22,366 nt of DNA from JADDRA01 sp051005375. GTDB lineage: Bacteria; Actinomycetota; Acidimicrobiia; Acidimicrobiales; CADCSY01. Position numbers and translations under genes: made by a program. Location of the stretch: contig JBPCJK010000178.1 of the NCBI GenBank assembly GCA_051005375.1, positions 1-22,366 on the forward strand, written 5' to 3'. Below the pieces are notes generated by a model. It was not told where the DNA came from and made no database searches. It saw nothing but the letters and a program-made list of their open reading frames with translations. Positions within the stretch are counted from its first letter, which is position 1, and every line of letters begins with the position of its first letter. Shown here one piece after another: positions 1 through 7,546 of this stretch.

Positions 1-1500
1 CCGACATCCTGGGGGTCTCCAATGTGGGCACCGCCACCAACACCTCCGACGGCTCGGCCACCACCCCCACCGGTGACGCCGTGGCCACGGGGAACCCCTC
101 CCTCACAAACGTCGGCCAGCTGGCCGACACCGATGGGGACGGCTCCGGTTTCGCCATCGTCGACCAGTCGGCCGACGTGGACAATTCCGGCTCAGCAACG
201 GCTGAGACCGGCGGCAACGTCGCCATCGGCAACGCCTCGACCAACGCCGCCGCAAACTTCCAGGCCGCTGCGGCGGGCTCGGTGCGTCGTGACGTGACGG
301 CCGACAAGGTGGTTGCCAGCAACGTGGGTGCCGCCACCAACGATTCCGACGGCTCCGCTGACATCACCACCGGTGATGCCTGCGCCATCGGCAACACCTC
401 GATCACCAACGTCGGCCAACTGGCCGATGTGGGTATCGACGGCTCCGGCTTCGTCATCGTCGATCAGTCCGCCACGGTGGACAACTTCGGCGAGGCCACT
501 GCCGACACTGGCGACAACGCCGCCTTCGGCAACCTCTCGGCCAACGCCGCCGTCAGCCTCCAGCTCGCAGCCGCGGGCTCGCGGAGGGGCGACGTGACCG
601 CTGACGACATCGTCGCCAGCAACGTGGGTGCCGCCACCAACACCTCCGACGGCTCGGCCACCATCTCCACCGGTGACGCCTTTGCCGCAGGGAACGCCTC
701 AGTCACCAACGTCGGCCAGCTGGCTGACGCTGACATCGACGGCTCCGGCTTCGTCATCGTCGACCAAGAGGCCGACGTGACCAACGCCGGCTTCGCCGAC
801 GCTGACACTGGCGACAACCTCGCCATCGGCAACCTGTCGGGCAACTTCGCCGTCAACCTCCAGCTCGCTGCTGCGGGCTCGCGGAGGGGCGATGTCGAAA
901 CCGACATCCTGGTGGCCAGCAACATCGGCACTGCAGATAACACCTCCGACGGCACGGCCACCATCAACACTGGTGACGCCGATGCCATTGGCAACACCTC
1001 GATCACCAACGTCGGCCAACTGGCCGATGTGGGTATCGACGGCTCCGGCTTCGTCATCGTCGATCAGTCCACCACGGTGGACAACTTCGGCGAGGCCACG
1101 GCCGACACTGGCGACAACGCCGCCTTCGGCAACCTCTCGGCCAACGCCGCCGTCAACCTCCAGCTCGCTGTTGCGGGCTCGCGGAGGGGTGACGTGGACG
1201 CGGACACCGTGGTCGCCAGCAACGTGGGTGCCGCCACCAACACCTCCGACGGCTCGGCCACCATCTCCACCGGTGATGCCTTGGCCGCAGGGAACACCTC
1301 CGCCACCGACGTCGTCCAAGTGGCCGACTTCGCAGTGGACGGCTTCGGTGGGTTCACCCTCGTGAACCAGTCCGCCGGCGTGGTCAACTTTGGCTCCGCC
1401 ACGGCCAGCACCGGAGACAACGCCGCCTTCGGCAACCTGTCGGCCAACTTCGCCGCCAACGACCAGCTCGCAGCCGCGGGCTCGCTCTTCGGTGACGTGA
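1..1500 (+). repeat. Five tandem 300-bp units (100-aa repeats)
   Basis: Units begin at about 1, 301, 601, 901 and 1201, in exact 300-bp register without indels; a sixth, short unit follows to about 1600. Every unit contains the landmark ASNVG or a close variant near its start and a DGSGF-VIVDQ segment in the middle (altered in the fifth unit). Units 2 and 4 are nearly identical over 391-568 versus 991-1168, with only three differences seen (471, 500 and 556). The other units are more diverged. Confidence 0.93.
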
Positions 1501-1925
1501 TGGGCACGGTCGTCGCCAACAACACCGGCGACGCCGCCAACGACTCCGACGGCTTCGGTGGCATCACCACCGGCGACGCCGGCGCTTTTGGAAACCTCTC
1601 GGGTGGCGCTGAGCTCCCCGACTTCCCCACGTGCAAGTGTGGGGAAGAGGAGACCCCTCCCGAGGTCCTGCCTCCTGGCGAGACCCCTCCGGGCGAGACC
1701 CCTCCCGAGGTCACCCCTCCCGAGGTCACCCCTCCCGAGGAAGTCACTCCTGAGACCCCTCCCACCACTCCGGTGGTGGAGGTCGTGGAAGTGTTCAACA
1801 AGGTGACTGCTCCTGCTCAGGCAGGGCTTGCCGTCACCGGCGTCTCGGTTGCGGTCCAGATTCTCTTTGGGCTGCTGCTGCTCGCCATTGGTGCCCTCCT
1901 TCGCAGGAAGAGCGCCACGGCGTAA
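1..1925 (+). CDS. Tandem-repeat surface protein with LAVTG sortase anchor, 5' truncated
   Basis: The reading frame is open from base 3, so the gene begins before the window; about 640 residues are visible. Residues encoded to about base 1500 are exact 100-residue repeats rich in Gly, Ala, Asn, Asp, Ser and Thr. Each repeat consists of two half-repeats carrying an A-x-TGD-xxA-x-GN-x-S type motif, which suggests a beta-solenoid. A short partial repeat follows, then a Cys-Lys-Cys segment (about base 1630), a Pro-Glu-Thr stalk (about 1650-1780) and a C-terminal sorting signal: LAVTG, a hydrophobic helix and a short RRK tail. Known: class E sortases of high-GC actinobacteria prefer LAxTG over LPxTG. 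Inferred: a long, wall-anchored fibre involved in surface layer, adhesion or aggregation. The signal peptide and full repeat number lie outside the window. No homolog recognised by name. Confidence 0.85.
   Translation, partial: DILGVSNVGTATNTSDGSATTPTGDAVATGNPSLTNVGQLADTDGDGSGFAIVDQSADVDNSGSATAETGGNVAIGNASTNAAANFQAAAAGSVRRDVTADKVVASNVGAATNDSDGSADITTGDACAIGNTSITNVGQLADVGIDGSGFVIVDQSATVDNFGEATADTGDNAAFGNLSANAAVSLQLAAAGSRRGDVTADDIVASNVGAATNTSDGSATISTGDAFAAGNASVTNVGQLADADIDGSGFVIVDQEADVTNAGFADADTGDNLAIGNLSGNFAVNLQLAAAGSRRGDVETDILVASNIGTADNTSDGTATINTGDADAIGNTSITNVGQLADVGIDGSGFVIVDQSTTVDNFGEATADTGDNAAFGNLSANAAVNLQLAVAGSRRGDVDADTVVASNVGAATNTSDGSATISTGDALAAGNTSATDVVQVADFAVDGFGGFTLVNQSAGVVNFGSATASTGDNAAFGNLSANFAANDQLAAAGSLFGDVMGTVVANNTGDAANDSDGFGGITTGDAGAFGNLSGGAELPDFPTCKCGEEETPPEVLPPGETPPGETPPEVTPPEVTPPEEVTPETPPTTPVVEVVEVFNKVTAPAQAGLAVTGVSVAVQILFGLLLLAIGALLRRKSATA
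1660..1775 (+). repeat. Proline-rich stalk repeats (ETPPG/EVTPP)
   Basis: Short 15-bp reiterations encode ETPPG, EVTPP and variants. The segment lies between the folded repeats and the sorting signal, as a wall-spanning spacer would. Confidence 0.8.
1827..1922 (+). other. Cell-wall sorting signal (LAVTG, TM helix, basic tail)
   Basis: LAVTG is encoded at 1827-1841. It is followed by about 20 hydrophobic residues (including the run LFGLLLLAIGALL) and RRKSATA before the stop. This is the three-part layout of sortase substrates. The LAxTG form fits class E sortases of high-GC actinobacteria; no sortase gene is in the window. Confidence 0.8.
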
Positions 1926-1937
1926 CCAGCGCCGGTT

Positions 1938-1971
1938 GAAGAAGGGGGCGGCTCCGGCCGCCCCCTTCTTC
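1938..1971 (+). terminator. Strong hairpin terminator after the repeat protein
   Basis: A perfect 15-bp stem (GAAGAAGGGGGCGGC with its complement) closes a TCCG loop, 12 bases after the stop codon. There is no long T run after it, only TTC and GCG-rich sequence, as is common in high-GC actinobacteria. Confidence 0.85.
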
Positions 1972-1995
1972 GCGTTCGGGGGTTCGCTGTTTGGC

Positions 1996-2001
1996 TAGGG
2001 T
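1996..2001 (+). promoter_or_regulatory. -10 box TAGGGT, leaderless promoter
   Basis: TAGGGT ends 6 bases before the ATG at 2008 and no Shine-Dalgarno is present, so transcription probably starts at or next to the start codon. Confidence 0.6.
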
Positions 2002-2007
2002 GGCGGG

Positions 2008-2874
2008 ATGAACGACACCTCTGGCCAGACGCCTCCCGCCAACGAACGTCGTGGTAGGTCGTCCAAAGCCGTCGCCGCCGATCAGGCTCGAGCCGTCCGC
2101 CGCTACCTGAGCGCCATCGAGTCGACCCGGCCGGGACGGGGCACGAAGCGCACCACCGACGCCATCGGCAACCGCATCACCAAGGTCGACGAGATGCTGA
2201 TTTCGGCCGATCCCCTGACCCGGGTCCACCTCACCCAGGAGCGGATCGAGCTCCATGCCGAACAGGTCCGCCTCGGCAACGGGAACCAGCCGCCCCTGGC
2301 CCAGTTGGAGCGCGACTTCGTACGTGTCATCCGCAGCTACAGCGATCGCAACGGCATATCCTTCGCCGCCTGGCGCCAGGTCGGGGTCGACACCAAGGTG
2401 CTCGATCGGGCGGGGATCCACAAGGCGGAGAAGAAGCCGCCGCCGGCAGCCGTCCGGGCCGCGGCCGAGGCCGCCGCCGACGAGCCGAGGGACGCCCCGG
2501 TGGAGTCGGCGGTCGGATCCACGGCGGCGGTCGATCAGCCGGTGGAGGACACCGGCACCCCGCAGCCGCCCGCAGCCGCAAGCCCCGAGGTAGACGAGCG
2601 AGAGCCGACAAGGGCTGCGGCGGCGAAGCCGAGGCCGGTGGACGAGCCACCGGAGAACGGCACCAGCTCCGACGCCGTTGTCGGCGGACCTGACTCGCCG
2701 ACCCCCGAGGTCTCCCTGGAGGAGCTGGCCTCGCTGCTGACCAGCGTCGGCTCCGGCGCCGCACCAGCCGCCGCCGACGAGGCCTCACAGCCCGCTCTGG
2801 GCGACGAGGTCGCACCCCCGGTGGACCGGGCCAGTCCGTCCTCCCGCAGCCCCCAGCCCGCCGCCGAGGAGTGA
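2008..2874 (+). CDS. Conserved actinobacterial protein of unknown function
   Basis: 288 residues. The first ~140 form a conserved-looking helical region with basic patches: QARAVRRYL, then a GRGTKRT stretch, an RITKVDEML helix, and a GISFAAWRQVGVDTKVLDRAGI segment that resembles a small DNA-binding or histone-like motif. Similar uncharacterised proteins occur in actinobacteria, but I cannot name the family. From about residue 140 the chain is low-complexity, rich in Ala, Pro, Glu and Asp, and probably disordered. The ATG is supported by the -10 box just upstream. It is followed closely by the Nudix gene, which has its own -10 box. The role is unknown; a nucleic-acid-binding function is only a guess from the basic N-terminus. 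Confidence 0.8.
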   Translation: MNDTSGQTPPANERRGRSSKAVAADQARAVRRYLSAIESTRPGRGTKRTTDAIGNRITKVDEMLISADPLTRVHLTQERIELHAEQVRLGNGNQPPLAQLERDFVRVIRSYSDRNGISFAAWRQVGVDTKVLDRAGIHKAEKKPPPAAVRAAAEAAADEPRDAPVESAVGSTAAVDQPVEDTGTPQPPAAASPEVDEREPTRAAAAKPRPVDEPPENGTSSDAVVGGPDSPTPEVSLEELASLLTSVGSGAAPAAADEASQPALGDEVAPPVDRASPSSRSPQPAAEE

Positions 2875-2888
2875 CGGGCGTCGCCATC

Positions 2889-2894
2889 TAACCT
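2889..2894 (+). promoter_or_regulatory. -10 box TAACCT, leaderless promoter
   Basis: TAACCT ends 7 bases before the GTG at 2902. No ribosome binding site is seen. It supports GTG as the Nudix start. Confidence 0.55.
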
Positions 2895-2901
2895 CGAGCC
2901 G

Positions 2902-3588
2902 GTGCCGGCGGCCGAAGGTGGATCGCTCCACGACCTGCTGGGCTGGAGTGAGAGCCTGGCCGCCATCGCCAGGACCGGCCTCGGCTTCAGCGAGAACCTC
3001 TACGAGAGGGAACGCTTCGAGGAGGTGCTCAAGGTGGCGGCCGAGATGCGCATCGCCGCCGGCGGCGTGGACAACCCCGAGTTGTTGGTCGAGGAGTGGA
3101 TGAGCGCGGTCGGCCACGGTGTGGCCGGCTACGTAACCCCCAAAGCCGCAGTGGGGGCGGTGGTCGGCAATGACCGGGGGGAGATCCTGTTGGTCCAGCG
3201 GGCCGACTCCGGCGTCTGGCTCTATCCCACGGGTTGGGCCGACATCGGCTACTCGCCCGCCGAGGTGGCGGTCAAGGAGGTGCGGGAGGAGACAGGCATC
3301 GACTGCCACCCCGAGCGCCTCATCGCCGTGCTCGACGGCCTCCGCCTGGGCTTCTCCCGCATCCCCCTGTACTCGCTGGTGTTCCACTGCCGGGTGGTGG
3401 GCGGCGAGTTGACCCCACATCCGCTGGAGTGCGCCGACGTGGGCTGGTTCGCCGAGGAGGCCTTGCCGTCGCCGCTGGCCGGGGCCCGTCGGTGGCTCCC
3501 CCCCGCCTTCGCCGCCATCCGGGGCGAGCCGGTTGACGTTGTCTTCGACGATGTTCGTCACCGAACCGGAGGTTCGGCGACGAGCTGA
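2902..3588 (+). CDS. Nudix hydrolase with N-terminal accessory domain (YjhB-like)
   Basis: 228 residues. The N-terminal ~70 are helical (LLGWSESLAAIARTGLGF) and match the accessory domain of YjhB-type ADP-ribose/nucleoside-diphosphate hydrolases. The Nudix fold starts near residue 75 (TPKAAVGAVV), and the Nudix box lies in GWADIGYSPAEVAVKEV followed by REETG. The metal-binding REEx core is intact, and the first Glu of the classical GX5E element is Tyr here. Family role: hydrolysis of nucleotide diphosphates linked to another moiety, Mg-dependent, cytosolic. The substrate cannot be read from sequence. GTG was chosen as the start because the conserved N-terminal domain begins at once and a TAACCT box precedes it. 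The last ~25 codons run into the dispersed repeat at 3561, so the C-terminal tail may be repeat-derived. Confidence 0.9.
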   Translation: MPAAEGGSLHDLLGWSESLAAIARTGLGFSENLYERERFEEVLKVAAEMRIAAGGVDNPELLVEEWMSAVGHGVAGYVTPKAAVGAVVGNDRGEILLVQRADSGVWLYPTGWADIGYSPAEVAVKEVREETGIDCHPERLIAVLDGLRLGFSRIPLYSLVFHCRVVGGELTPHPLECADVGWFAEEALPSPLAGARRWLPPAFAAIRGEPVDVVFDDVRHRTGGSATS

Positions 3589-3745
3589 ACGTGCTCCGAC
3601 CGCCGAGCGGAGCCCGCCGGTCTCCGCCAGGAACACTTCCTTGGCGAGCTCTGTACCACTTACGGCGATAATCCGCCGTGGCTGCTCGCCGGGCCGCCAT
3701 CCACGGGGGCCGCCTCCGGCGGCTTCGAATGGCCGGCGGCCGGAG
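3561..3745. repeat. Dispersed hairpin-rich repeat, copy 1
   Basis: Shares ordered blocks with 9643-9790: a CGAACC-GGTTCG hairpin, GCTCCG(A/G)CCG, CTCGCCGGGCCGCCATCCA, and a CCGCC-TCC-GGCGG hairpin followed by TGGCCGGCG. Here the hairpins are CCGAACC/GGTTCGG (3561-3577), GCTCCG/CGGAGC (3593-3613) and GCCGCC/GGCGGC (3709-3723). It contains no convincing gene. It overlaps the end of the Nudix gene and stops just before the 3' end of the next gene. Confidence 0.7.
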
Positions 3746-3752
3746 GCTTGGC

Positions 3753-4241
3753 TTACGTGGGAGAGGCGAGTTGGGCCAGGAGGGCCTCGACTATGGACGT
3801 CTTGCCGCCGGTGGCCTCCCAACGGTCACCCACGGCCTGGTGGTCGACCAGACCGGCGGCGTCGGGGGTGATGCCCAGGGAGGTGGTGACGGCGGTGGCC
3901 AGGGGCGCAGGCTCGACCTCCTCGCCGTAGGCGCTGAACGCCTCCAGCCCGTCCCACAGGTGGGCGAACGGCGTCGAGGACGGGCTGGCGGCCTCGTGGT
4001 CGGTCCCGAGGGCGAGGGCGGCGGCCGGGAACAGGTCTTGAGTCGACACCCCATCAGGGCCTACGAAGCCCGCCACCGGGTGCAGCCGCCACTCGAGGGT
4101 GAGACCTCCCGGTCCATCGTCACGCAACCACACCTGGGAGCCGTTGACGTAGGCATCGACCGGTTCGCCGAACCGACGGTCGAGGGCGAGGACCACCTCG
4201 GGCCGGACCCGCCACACGCACGTCGCCACCAGCCCGGGCAC
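3753..4241 (-). CDS. Uncharacterised protein
   Basis: 162 residues if the GTG at 4241 is used. No family recognised. The sequence has a beta-rich look near the N-terminus (WRVRPEVVLALDRRFGEP, then VDAYVNGSQVWLRDDGPGG and LEWRLHPVAGF), with an acidic, Ala/Pro-rich C-terminal half. The start rests on a TACCGT box (4248-4253) ending 6 bases before the GTG, the same leaderless layout as its neighbours. The frame stays open further upstream to 4640, but that part is antisense to the metallopeptidase gene and looks like a shadow. Divergent from the metallopeptidase across about 170 bases. The function is unknown. Confidence 0.6.
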   Translation of the reverse strand: MPGLVATCVWRVRPEVVLALDRRFGEPVDAYVNGSQVWLRDDGPGGLTLEWRLHPVAGFVGPDGVSTQDLFPAAALALGTDHEAASPSSTPFAHLWDGLEAFSAYGEEVEPAPLATAVTTSLGITPDAAGLVDHQAVGDRWEATGGKTSIVEALLAQLASPT

Positions 4242-4247
4242 CGCCAG

Positions 4248-4253
4248 ACGGTA
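4248..4253 (-). promoter_or_regulatory. -10 box TACCGT, leaderless promoter
   Basis: On the - strand, TACCGT ends 6 bases before the GTG at 4241. It is the main support for that start. Confidence 0.45.
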
Positions 4254-4290
4254 ACCGGTCGAACCCCACCCCGTGCGGCCCTTGGCCTCC

Positions 4291-4367
4291 GGTTTTCTGG
4301 CCCTCGCCCCCGGCCTTCTGGCCCCAGAGACGCCGGGAAATGGTCTCGCTCCTGGGACCAGAAGGGC
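4291..4367. promoter_or_regulatory. Three related sites with a TTCTGG core in the divergent intergenic region
   Basis: GGTTTTCTGGCCCTCG (4291-4306), GGCCTTCTGGCCCCAG (4312-4327) and, on the other strand, GCCCTTCTGGTCCCAG (4367-4352). Sites two and three form a near-perfect inverted repeat with a 24-base gap. The position between two divergent starts fits an operator; this is inference. Confidence 0.4.
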
Positions 4368-4413
4368 TGCTTCGCGCGCTACCCCGGTGGCAACCGACTG
4401 CCAGGATGGCCGG

Positions 4414-5889
4414 GTGCGCCGCCGCCTGCTGAGCCTGGTCGTCGCTCTGGGGATGGTCGCCACCACTTGCACCAGCGACGGACCCAATGAAGCCACAAGG
4501 ACAGAGCGCGGTGAGGCCACTGACGGCGCCACAGACGCCCCCGTCGCCGGGTCGGTGCCCGCCCCCACTCCGGCGCCCACCACGTCCCCGCCCTTGCTCC
4601 TGGGTGCGCCCCAGCAGGCGACCGCCACCTGCCCTGCCATCCCCGGCCAGTCGCCACCCGATCCCCACCGTCCCCGCTACAGCATGGACGTGCGAGTGCG
4701 GCCGGAGGACGCCGTCGTGGACGGACGCCTGACCGTGCGCTTCCGGCCCGACCTGACCACCGACCGCCTGGTGTTCCGGCTGTGGCCCAACGGCCCCCGC
4801 CCGGCCGCCGCCGGCGCCCACATCCAGGTCGGCCCGGTGTTCCTCGGGTCCAACCTTCCCGCAGCCACCGAGGAGCCCGACCCGACCACCCTGGTCGTCC
4901 CCCTGGAGCCGGCGTTGAGCGCCGGTGACGAAATAGAAGCCACCCTGGTCTGGCGCCTGACCCTGCCGGGCGCTGCCAACGACGGCTTGGCCCACCAGGG
5001 GGATTCCATCCGCCTGGGTTCGTTCTTTCCCATCCTGGCCTGGGAGCCCGGCGTGGGATGGGCCACTGAGGCGCCCACCTCCGCCTTCGCCGAGGCCACC
5101 ACCAGCCCGGTGGCCGACTTCTCCTACTCGGTGACCGTCCCGTCGGGTCTGTCAGTGCTGGCGTCCGGAGTGCAGGACGGGGGCCGGTGGCAGGCCGTGG
5201 CCATGCGTGACGTTGCCGTCTCCATCGGACGGTTCGACACCGTCAAAGCCGTCGCCCACGCTCCTGGTCCCGTGGAGGTGGTGGTCGGGGTCGACCAGGA
5301 CCTCGACGACGATCCCGACGCCTACCTCGAGCGGGTGGTGCAGGCCATGGAGGACCTCGCCCGGCGCTTCGGCGCCTACCCCTATCCGACCTACACGCTG
5401 GCCCTGTCCCCGGGGCTGTCGGGCGGCATCGAGTATCCCGGCCACGTCATGCAGGGGCCGGGTTCACTCGAGAGAACCACCGCCCACGAGGTGGGCCACC
5501 AGTGGTTCTACTCGCTGGTGGGCAACGACCAGGCCCGCGACCCCTGGCTCGACGAAGGGCTGTCGACCTGGGCTGAGGCCCAGGTCGAGCACCGAGTGGA
5601 CGAGGTCCGAGCCCGGGCCATCCCTGCTGCCGGGCGCAAGCGGGTGGGTGAGCCGATGGCGTTCTGGGAGACCCGCCAGGATGCGTACTACCGCAGCGTC
5701 TACGTCCAGGGCGCTCAGGTGCTGGGCACCCTCGGCGACCCGGAGCTGGTCGATTGTGCCCTGCGCCTGTACGTGACGGCCAACGCCTTCACCATTGCCC
5801 GCCCCGACGATCTGCGGTCGGCCCTCAGCCAGGTCTTCCCCGACCCAGGCGCGACCTTGAGCGGCTACGGCATCTTCACCTCGCCATAG
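4414..5889 (+). CDS. Exported M1-family metallopeptidase (gluzincin)
   Basis: 491 residues from GTG 4414. Zinc site: HEVGH at residues 358-362 (nt 5485-5499), then 18 residues later the third ligand Glu381 in WLDEGLSTWAE. The substrate-binding GGIEYP motif lies near residue 340 and the usual downstream Tyr is in YYRSVYVQGAQVL. The N-terminal beta domain (VRPEDAVVDGRLTVRF) matches M1 enzymes, but the large helical C-terminal domain of aminopeptidase N is missing, giving the short bacterial form. The N-terminus has RRR, a hydrophobic stretch and Cys (MVATTC). This is a signal peptide and perhaps a poor lipobox (Thr at -1), followed by a Pro/Thr linker. Longer in-frame starts back to 4273 lack a signal peptide. 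A CAGGAT box 6 bases before the GTG supports the start. Probable role: extracytoplasmic peptide cleavage. Confidence 0.9.
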   Translation: MRRRLLSLVVALGMVATTCTSDGPNEATRTERGEATDGATDAPVAGSVPAPTPAPTTSPPLLLGAPQQATATCPAIPGQSPPDPHRPRYSMDVRVRPEDAVVDGRLTVRFRPDLTTDRLVFRLWPNGPRPAAAGAHIQVGPVFLGSNLPAATEEPDPTTLVVPLEPALSAGDEIEATLVWRLTLPGAANDGLAHQGDSIRLGSFFPILAWEPGVGWATEAPTSAFAEATTSPVADFSYSVTVPSGLSVLASGVQDGGRWQAVAMRDVAVSIGRFDTVKAVAHAPGPVEVVVGVDQDLDDDPDAYLERVVQAMEDLARRFGAYPYPTYTLALSPGLSGGIEYPGHVMQGPGSLERTTAHEVGHQWFYSLVGNDQARDPWLDEGLSTWAEAQVEHRVDEVRARAIPAAGRKRVGEPMAFWETRQDAYYRSVYVQGAQVLGTLGDPELVDCALRLYVTANAFTIARPDDLRSALSQVFPDPGATLSGYGIFTSP

Positions 5890-5895
5890 CCGGGC

Positions 5896-6735
5896 TCATT
5901 CCGACGGGCCCTCGCGCAGGAAGCGCTCGACCTCCTCGACCAGGGAGCCCGTGGGCACCCCCTCGTCGCTGTCGTAGCGCTGCTCGAGTTGGGCGACGTA
6001 GTCAGTCATCTCCTCGTCGTCGGCCACCACCTCACTCACCTGGCGTTCGTAGTAGGCGGCGGCGATCTCGAGGTCGGTGGCCACGATGGGCACGGCCAAG
6101 AGGTCGGCGATGCGCTCCACCAGGGCCAGCGCCGCCTTGGGGGACGAGGCACCGGGCACGTAGGCAGGCACGGCCGCCCACAGCGAGGCTGCCAGCAGGT
6201 CGGCCCGAGCGCAGGCATCGCTCAGCACCCCGACGATCCCCGTCGGACCTTGATAGGTGGAACGGGTCAAGTGCATCCCCTCGATGAGGGCCTGGTCGTC
6301 GGCGGTGCCCACCACCGAGGTTGGACGGGTGTGGGGAACCTCGGCCAGCAGGGCGCCCAGGGTCAGGACCAGTCGGGAATCCAGGGCTTGGGCCACGTCC
6401 ACCACCTGACGGCAGAACGTGCGCCACCGCAGTTGGGGCTCGGTCCCCACCAGCACCACAGCATCGATGCCGGCGGCGGTCCCGAAGGTGAGGGCGTTGG
6501 CCGGCCACTCGATCTCTCTGGACTCCTCGTCGGTGATCGAGACTCGGGGACGGGTGCTGGTGAAGTCGAAGAACTCTTCGGCGTCGATCTCGGCCAGGGG
6601 CTCCGTCGCCCATCGGTCACGCAGCCACCGGGCGGCGGCGGTGGCGGCATCGCCGGCGTCGTTCCAACCCTCGAAGGCGGCGATCACGACGGGACGGTCA
6701 AGCGGGGGCCTGCTGGCCCAGTGGACGTGCTCCAT
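5896..6735 (-). CDS. PAC2 family protein
   Basis: 279 residues from ATG 6735. The start EHVHWASRPPLDRPVVIAAF followed by EGWNDAGDAA, together with later motifs (LTLGALLAEVPHTRP, GPTGIVGVL, PSLWAAVPAY-like region, and a C-terminal YVAQLEQRYD helix), is typical of actinobacterial PAC2 proteins related to the archaeal/eukaryotic proteasome assembly chaperone 2. Actinobacteria often carry a 20S proteasome, but the role of bacterial PAC2 proteins is not settled. Longer starts to 6879 are disfavoured because a TAGCCT box sits 7 bases before this ATG. It converges on the metallopeptidase with only 6 bases between the stop codons. It is divergent from the hemolysin III gene. Confidence 0.9.
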   Translation of the reverse strand: MEHVHWASRPPLDRPVVIAAFEGWNDAGDAATAAARWLRDRWATEPLAEIDAEEFFDFTSTRPRVSITDEESREIEWPANALTFGTAAGIDAVVLVGTEPQLRWRTFCRQVVDVAQALDSRLVLTLGALLAEVPHTRPTSVVGTADDQALIEGMHLTRSTYQGPTGIVGVLSDACARADLLAASLWAAVPAYVPGASSPKAALALVERIADLLAVPIVATDLEIAAAYYERQVSEVVADDEEMTDYVAQLEQRYDSDEGVPTGSLVEEVERFLREGPSE

Positions 6736-6742
6736 AGGGGCG

Positions 6743-6748
6743 AGGCTA
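6743..6748 (-). promoter_or_regulatory. -10 box TAGCCT, leaderless promoter of the PAC2 gene
   Basis: TAGCCT on the - strand ends 7 bases before the ATG at 6735. It decides the start among several upstream candidates. Confidence 0.55.
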
Positions 6749-6843
6749 TTGAGGAGCCGGAAGGATACGACCGGCCCCCTGAGCCGCATCGTCGGTGGCG
6801 TGGGCCAGCGGGAGGCACTGTTACTGGTTCTTCGAGGCGTTGG

Positions 6844-6849
6844 TAGGTT
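6844..6849 (+). promoter_or_regulatory. -10 box TAGGTT, leaderless promoter
   Basis: TAGGTT ends 8 bases before the GTG at 6858. No clear -35 and no Shine-Dalgarno. Confidence 0.55.
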
Positions 6850-6857
6850 GAGCCCAG

Positions 6858-7520
6858 GTGAGCGGGCCGTCTGAAGCACTGGTGGAGGCGTTGTCCTCGG
6901 TTCGCCCGCGGCTGCGTGGCCGCCTCCACCAGATCGCGTTCTTCATCTCCATCCCCGCCGGCATCGCCATGGTGGCGGCGGCGAGCACTTTCTCGGCCCG
7001 TCTGGGGGCCACCGTCTACGCCCTGAGCCTCACCGGCCTGTTCGGCACCAGCTTCGCCTACCATCGCCTGGCGCGGACCCTGGAGGCCCGGCTGTGGCTG
7101 CGTCGTCTCGACCACTCCATGATCTTCGTGCTCATCGCCGGGTCCTACACCCCGGTCTGCCTGGTGGCCCTCGATGGGGTGTGGCGGGTGACGGCCCTGT
7201 CGGTGGTGTGGATCGGGGCGCTGATCGGCGTCGGTCTCAAGCTCTTCCGCCTCGAGGCCATGCGGCTGGGCAACTCCCTCTACATCGTCTTGGGCTGGGC
7301 CGTGCTGGTGATCGTCCCTCAGTTGGCCTACCGTCCGTTGACCCTCGGCCTGCTTGCGGCCGGTGGCATCCTCTACACCATGGGCACGGTGGTGTTGTCA
7401 CGGCGCCGGCCTGATCCCGTACCGGCAGTGTTCGGCTACCACGAGGTTTGGCACTCCCTGGTGGTGGCGGCGAGCGCCTGCCACTTCGCCATGATCCTGC
7501 TGCTGGTGCGCGCTGCCTAG
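6858..7520 (+). CDS. Hemolysin III / PAQR family membrane protein (TrhA-like)
   Basis: 220 residues with seven likely membrane helices. Family marks: FAYHRLA near residue 55, RRLDHSMIFVLIAGSYTP near 80-100, and HEVWHSLVV with a following ACHF near the C-terminus. These His/Asp/Ser residues form the metal site of PAQR proteins. Bacterial members (YqfA/TrhA/hemolysin III) are linked to membrane fluidity or stress; haemolysis is a historical label and should not be assumed. GTG 6858 follows a TAGGTT box. It heads a co-directional run with the citrate synthase fusion (gap 37) and the acetyltransferase. Confidence 0.92.
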   Translation: MSGPSEALVEALSSVRPRLRGRLHQIAFFISIPAGIAMVAAASTFSARLGATVYALSLTGLFGTSFAYHRLARTLEARLWLRRLDHSMIFVLIAGSYTPVCLVALDGVWRVTALSVVWIGALIGVGLKLFRLEAMRLGNSLYIVLGWAVLVIVPQLAYRPLTLGLLAAGGILYTMGTVVLSRRRPDPVPAVFGYHEVWHSLVVAASACHFAMILLLVRAA

Positions 7521-7546
7521 GCTCAGTCAGTCATAGCCCCGGAGCC

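Noticed and set aside
464..1801. Long antisense frames across the 300-bp repeats
   Set aside because: They mirror the repeat periodicity because 300 is divisible by three; no start signal or recognisable protein.
2785..3822. A 345-codon frame on the - strand over the Nudix gene
   Set aside because: Antisense shadow of a clear Nudix hydrolase; its end shares phrases with the copy-2 repeat only because it reads through the dispersed repeat.
4414..4500. Lipoprotein lipobox in the metallopeptidase
   Set aside because: Thr occupies -1 and -2 before Cys, which is a poor lipobox; an exported or anchored protein is likely but lipidation is not shown.
4242..4640. Extension of the small - strand gene upstream of 4241
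   Set aside because: Reads antisense to the metallopeptidase signal peptide and linker; a promoter box and sequence character favour GTG 4241.
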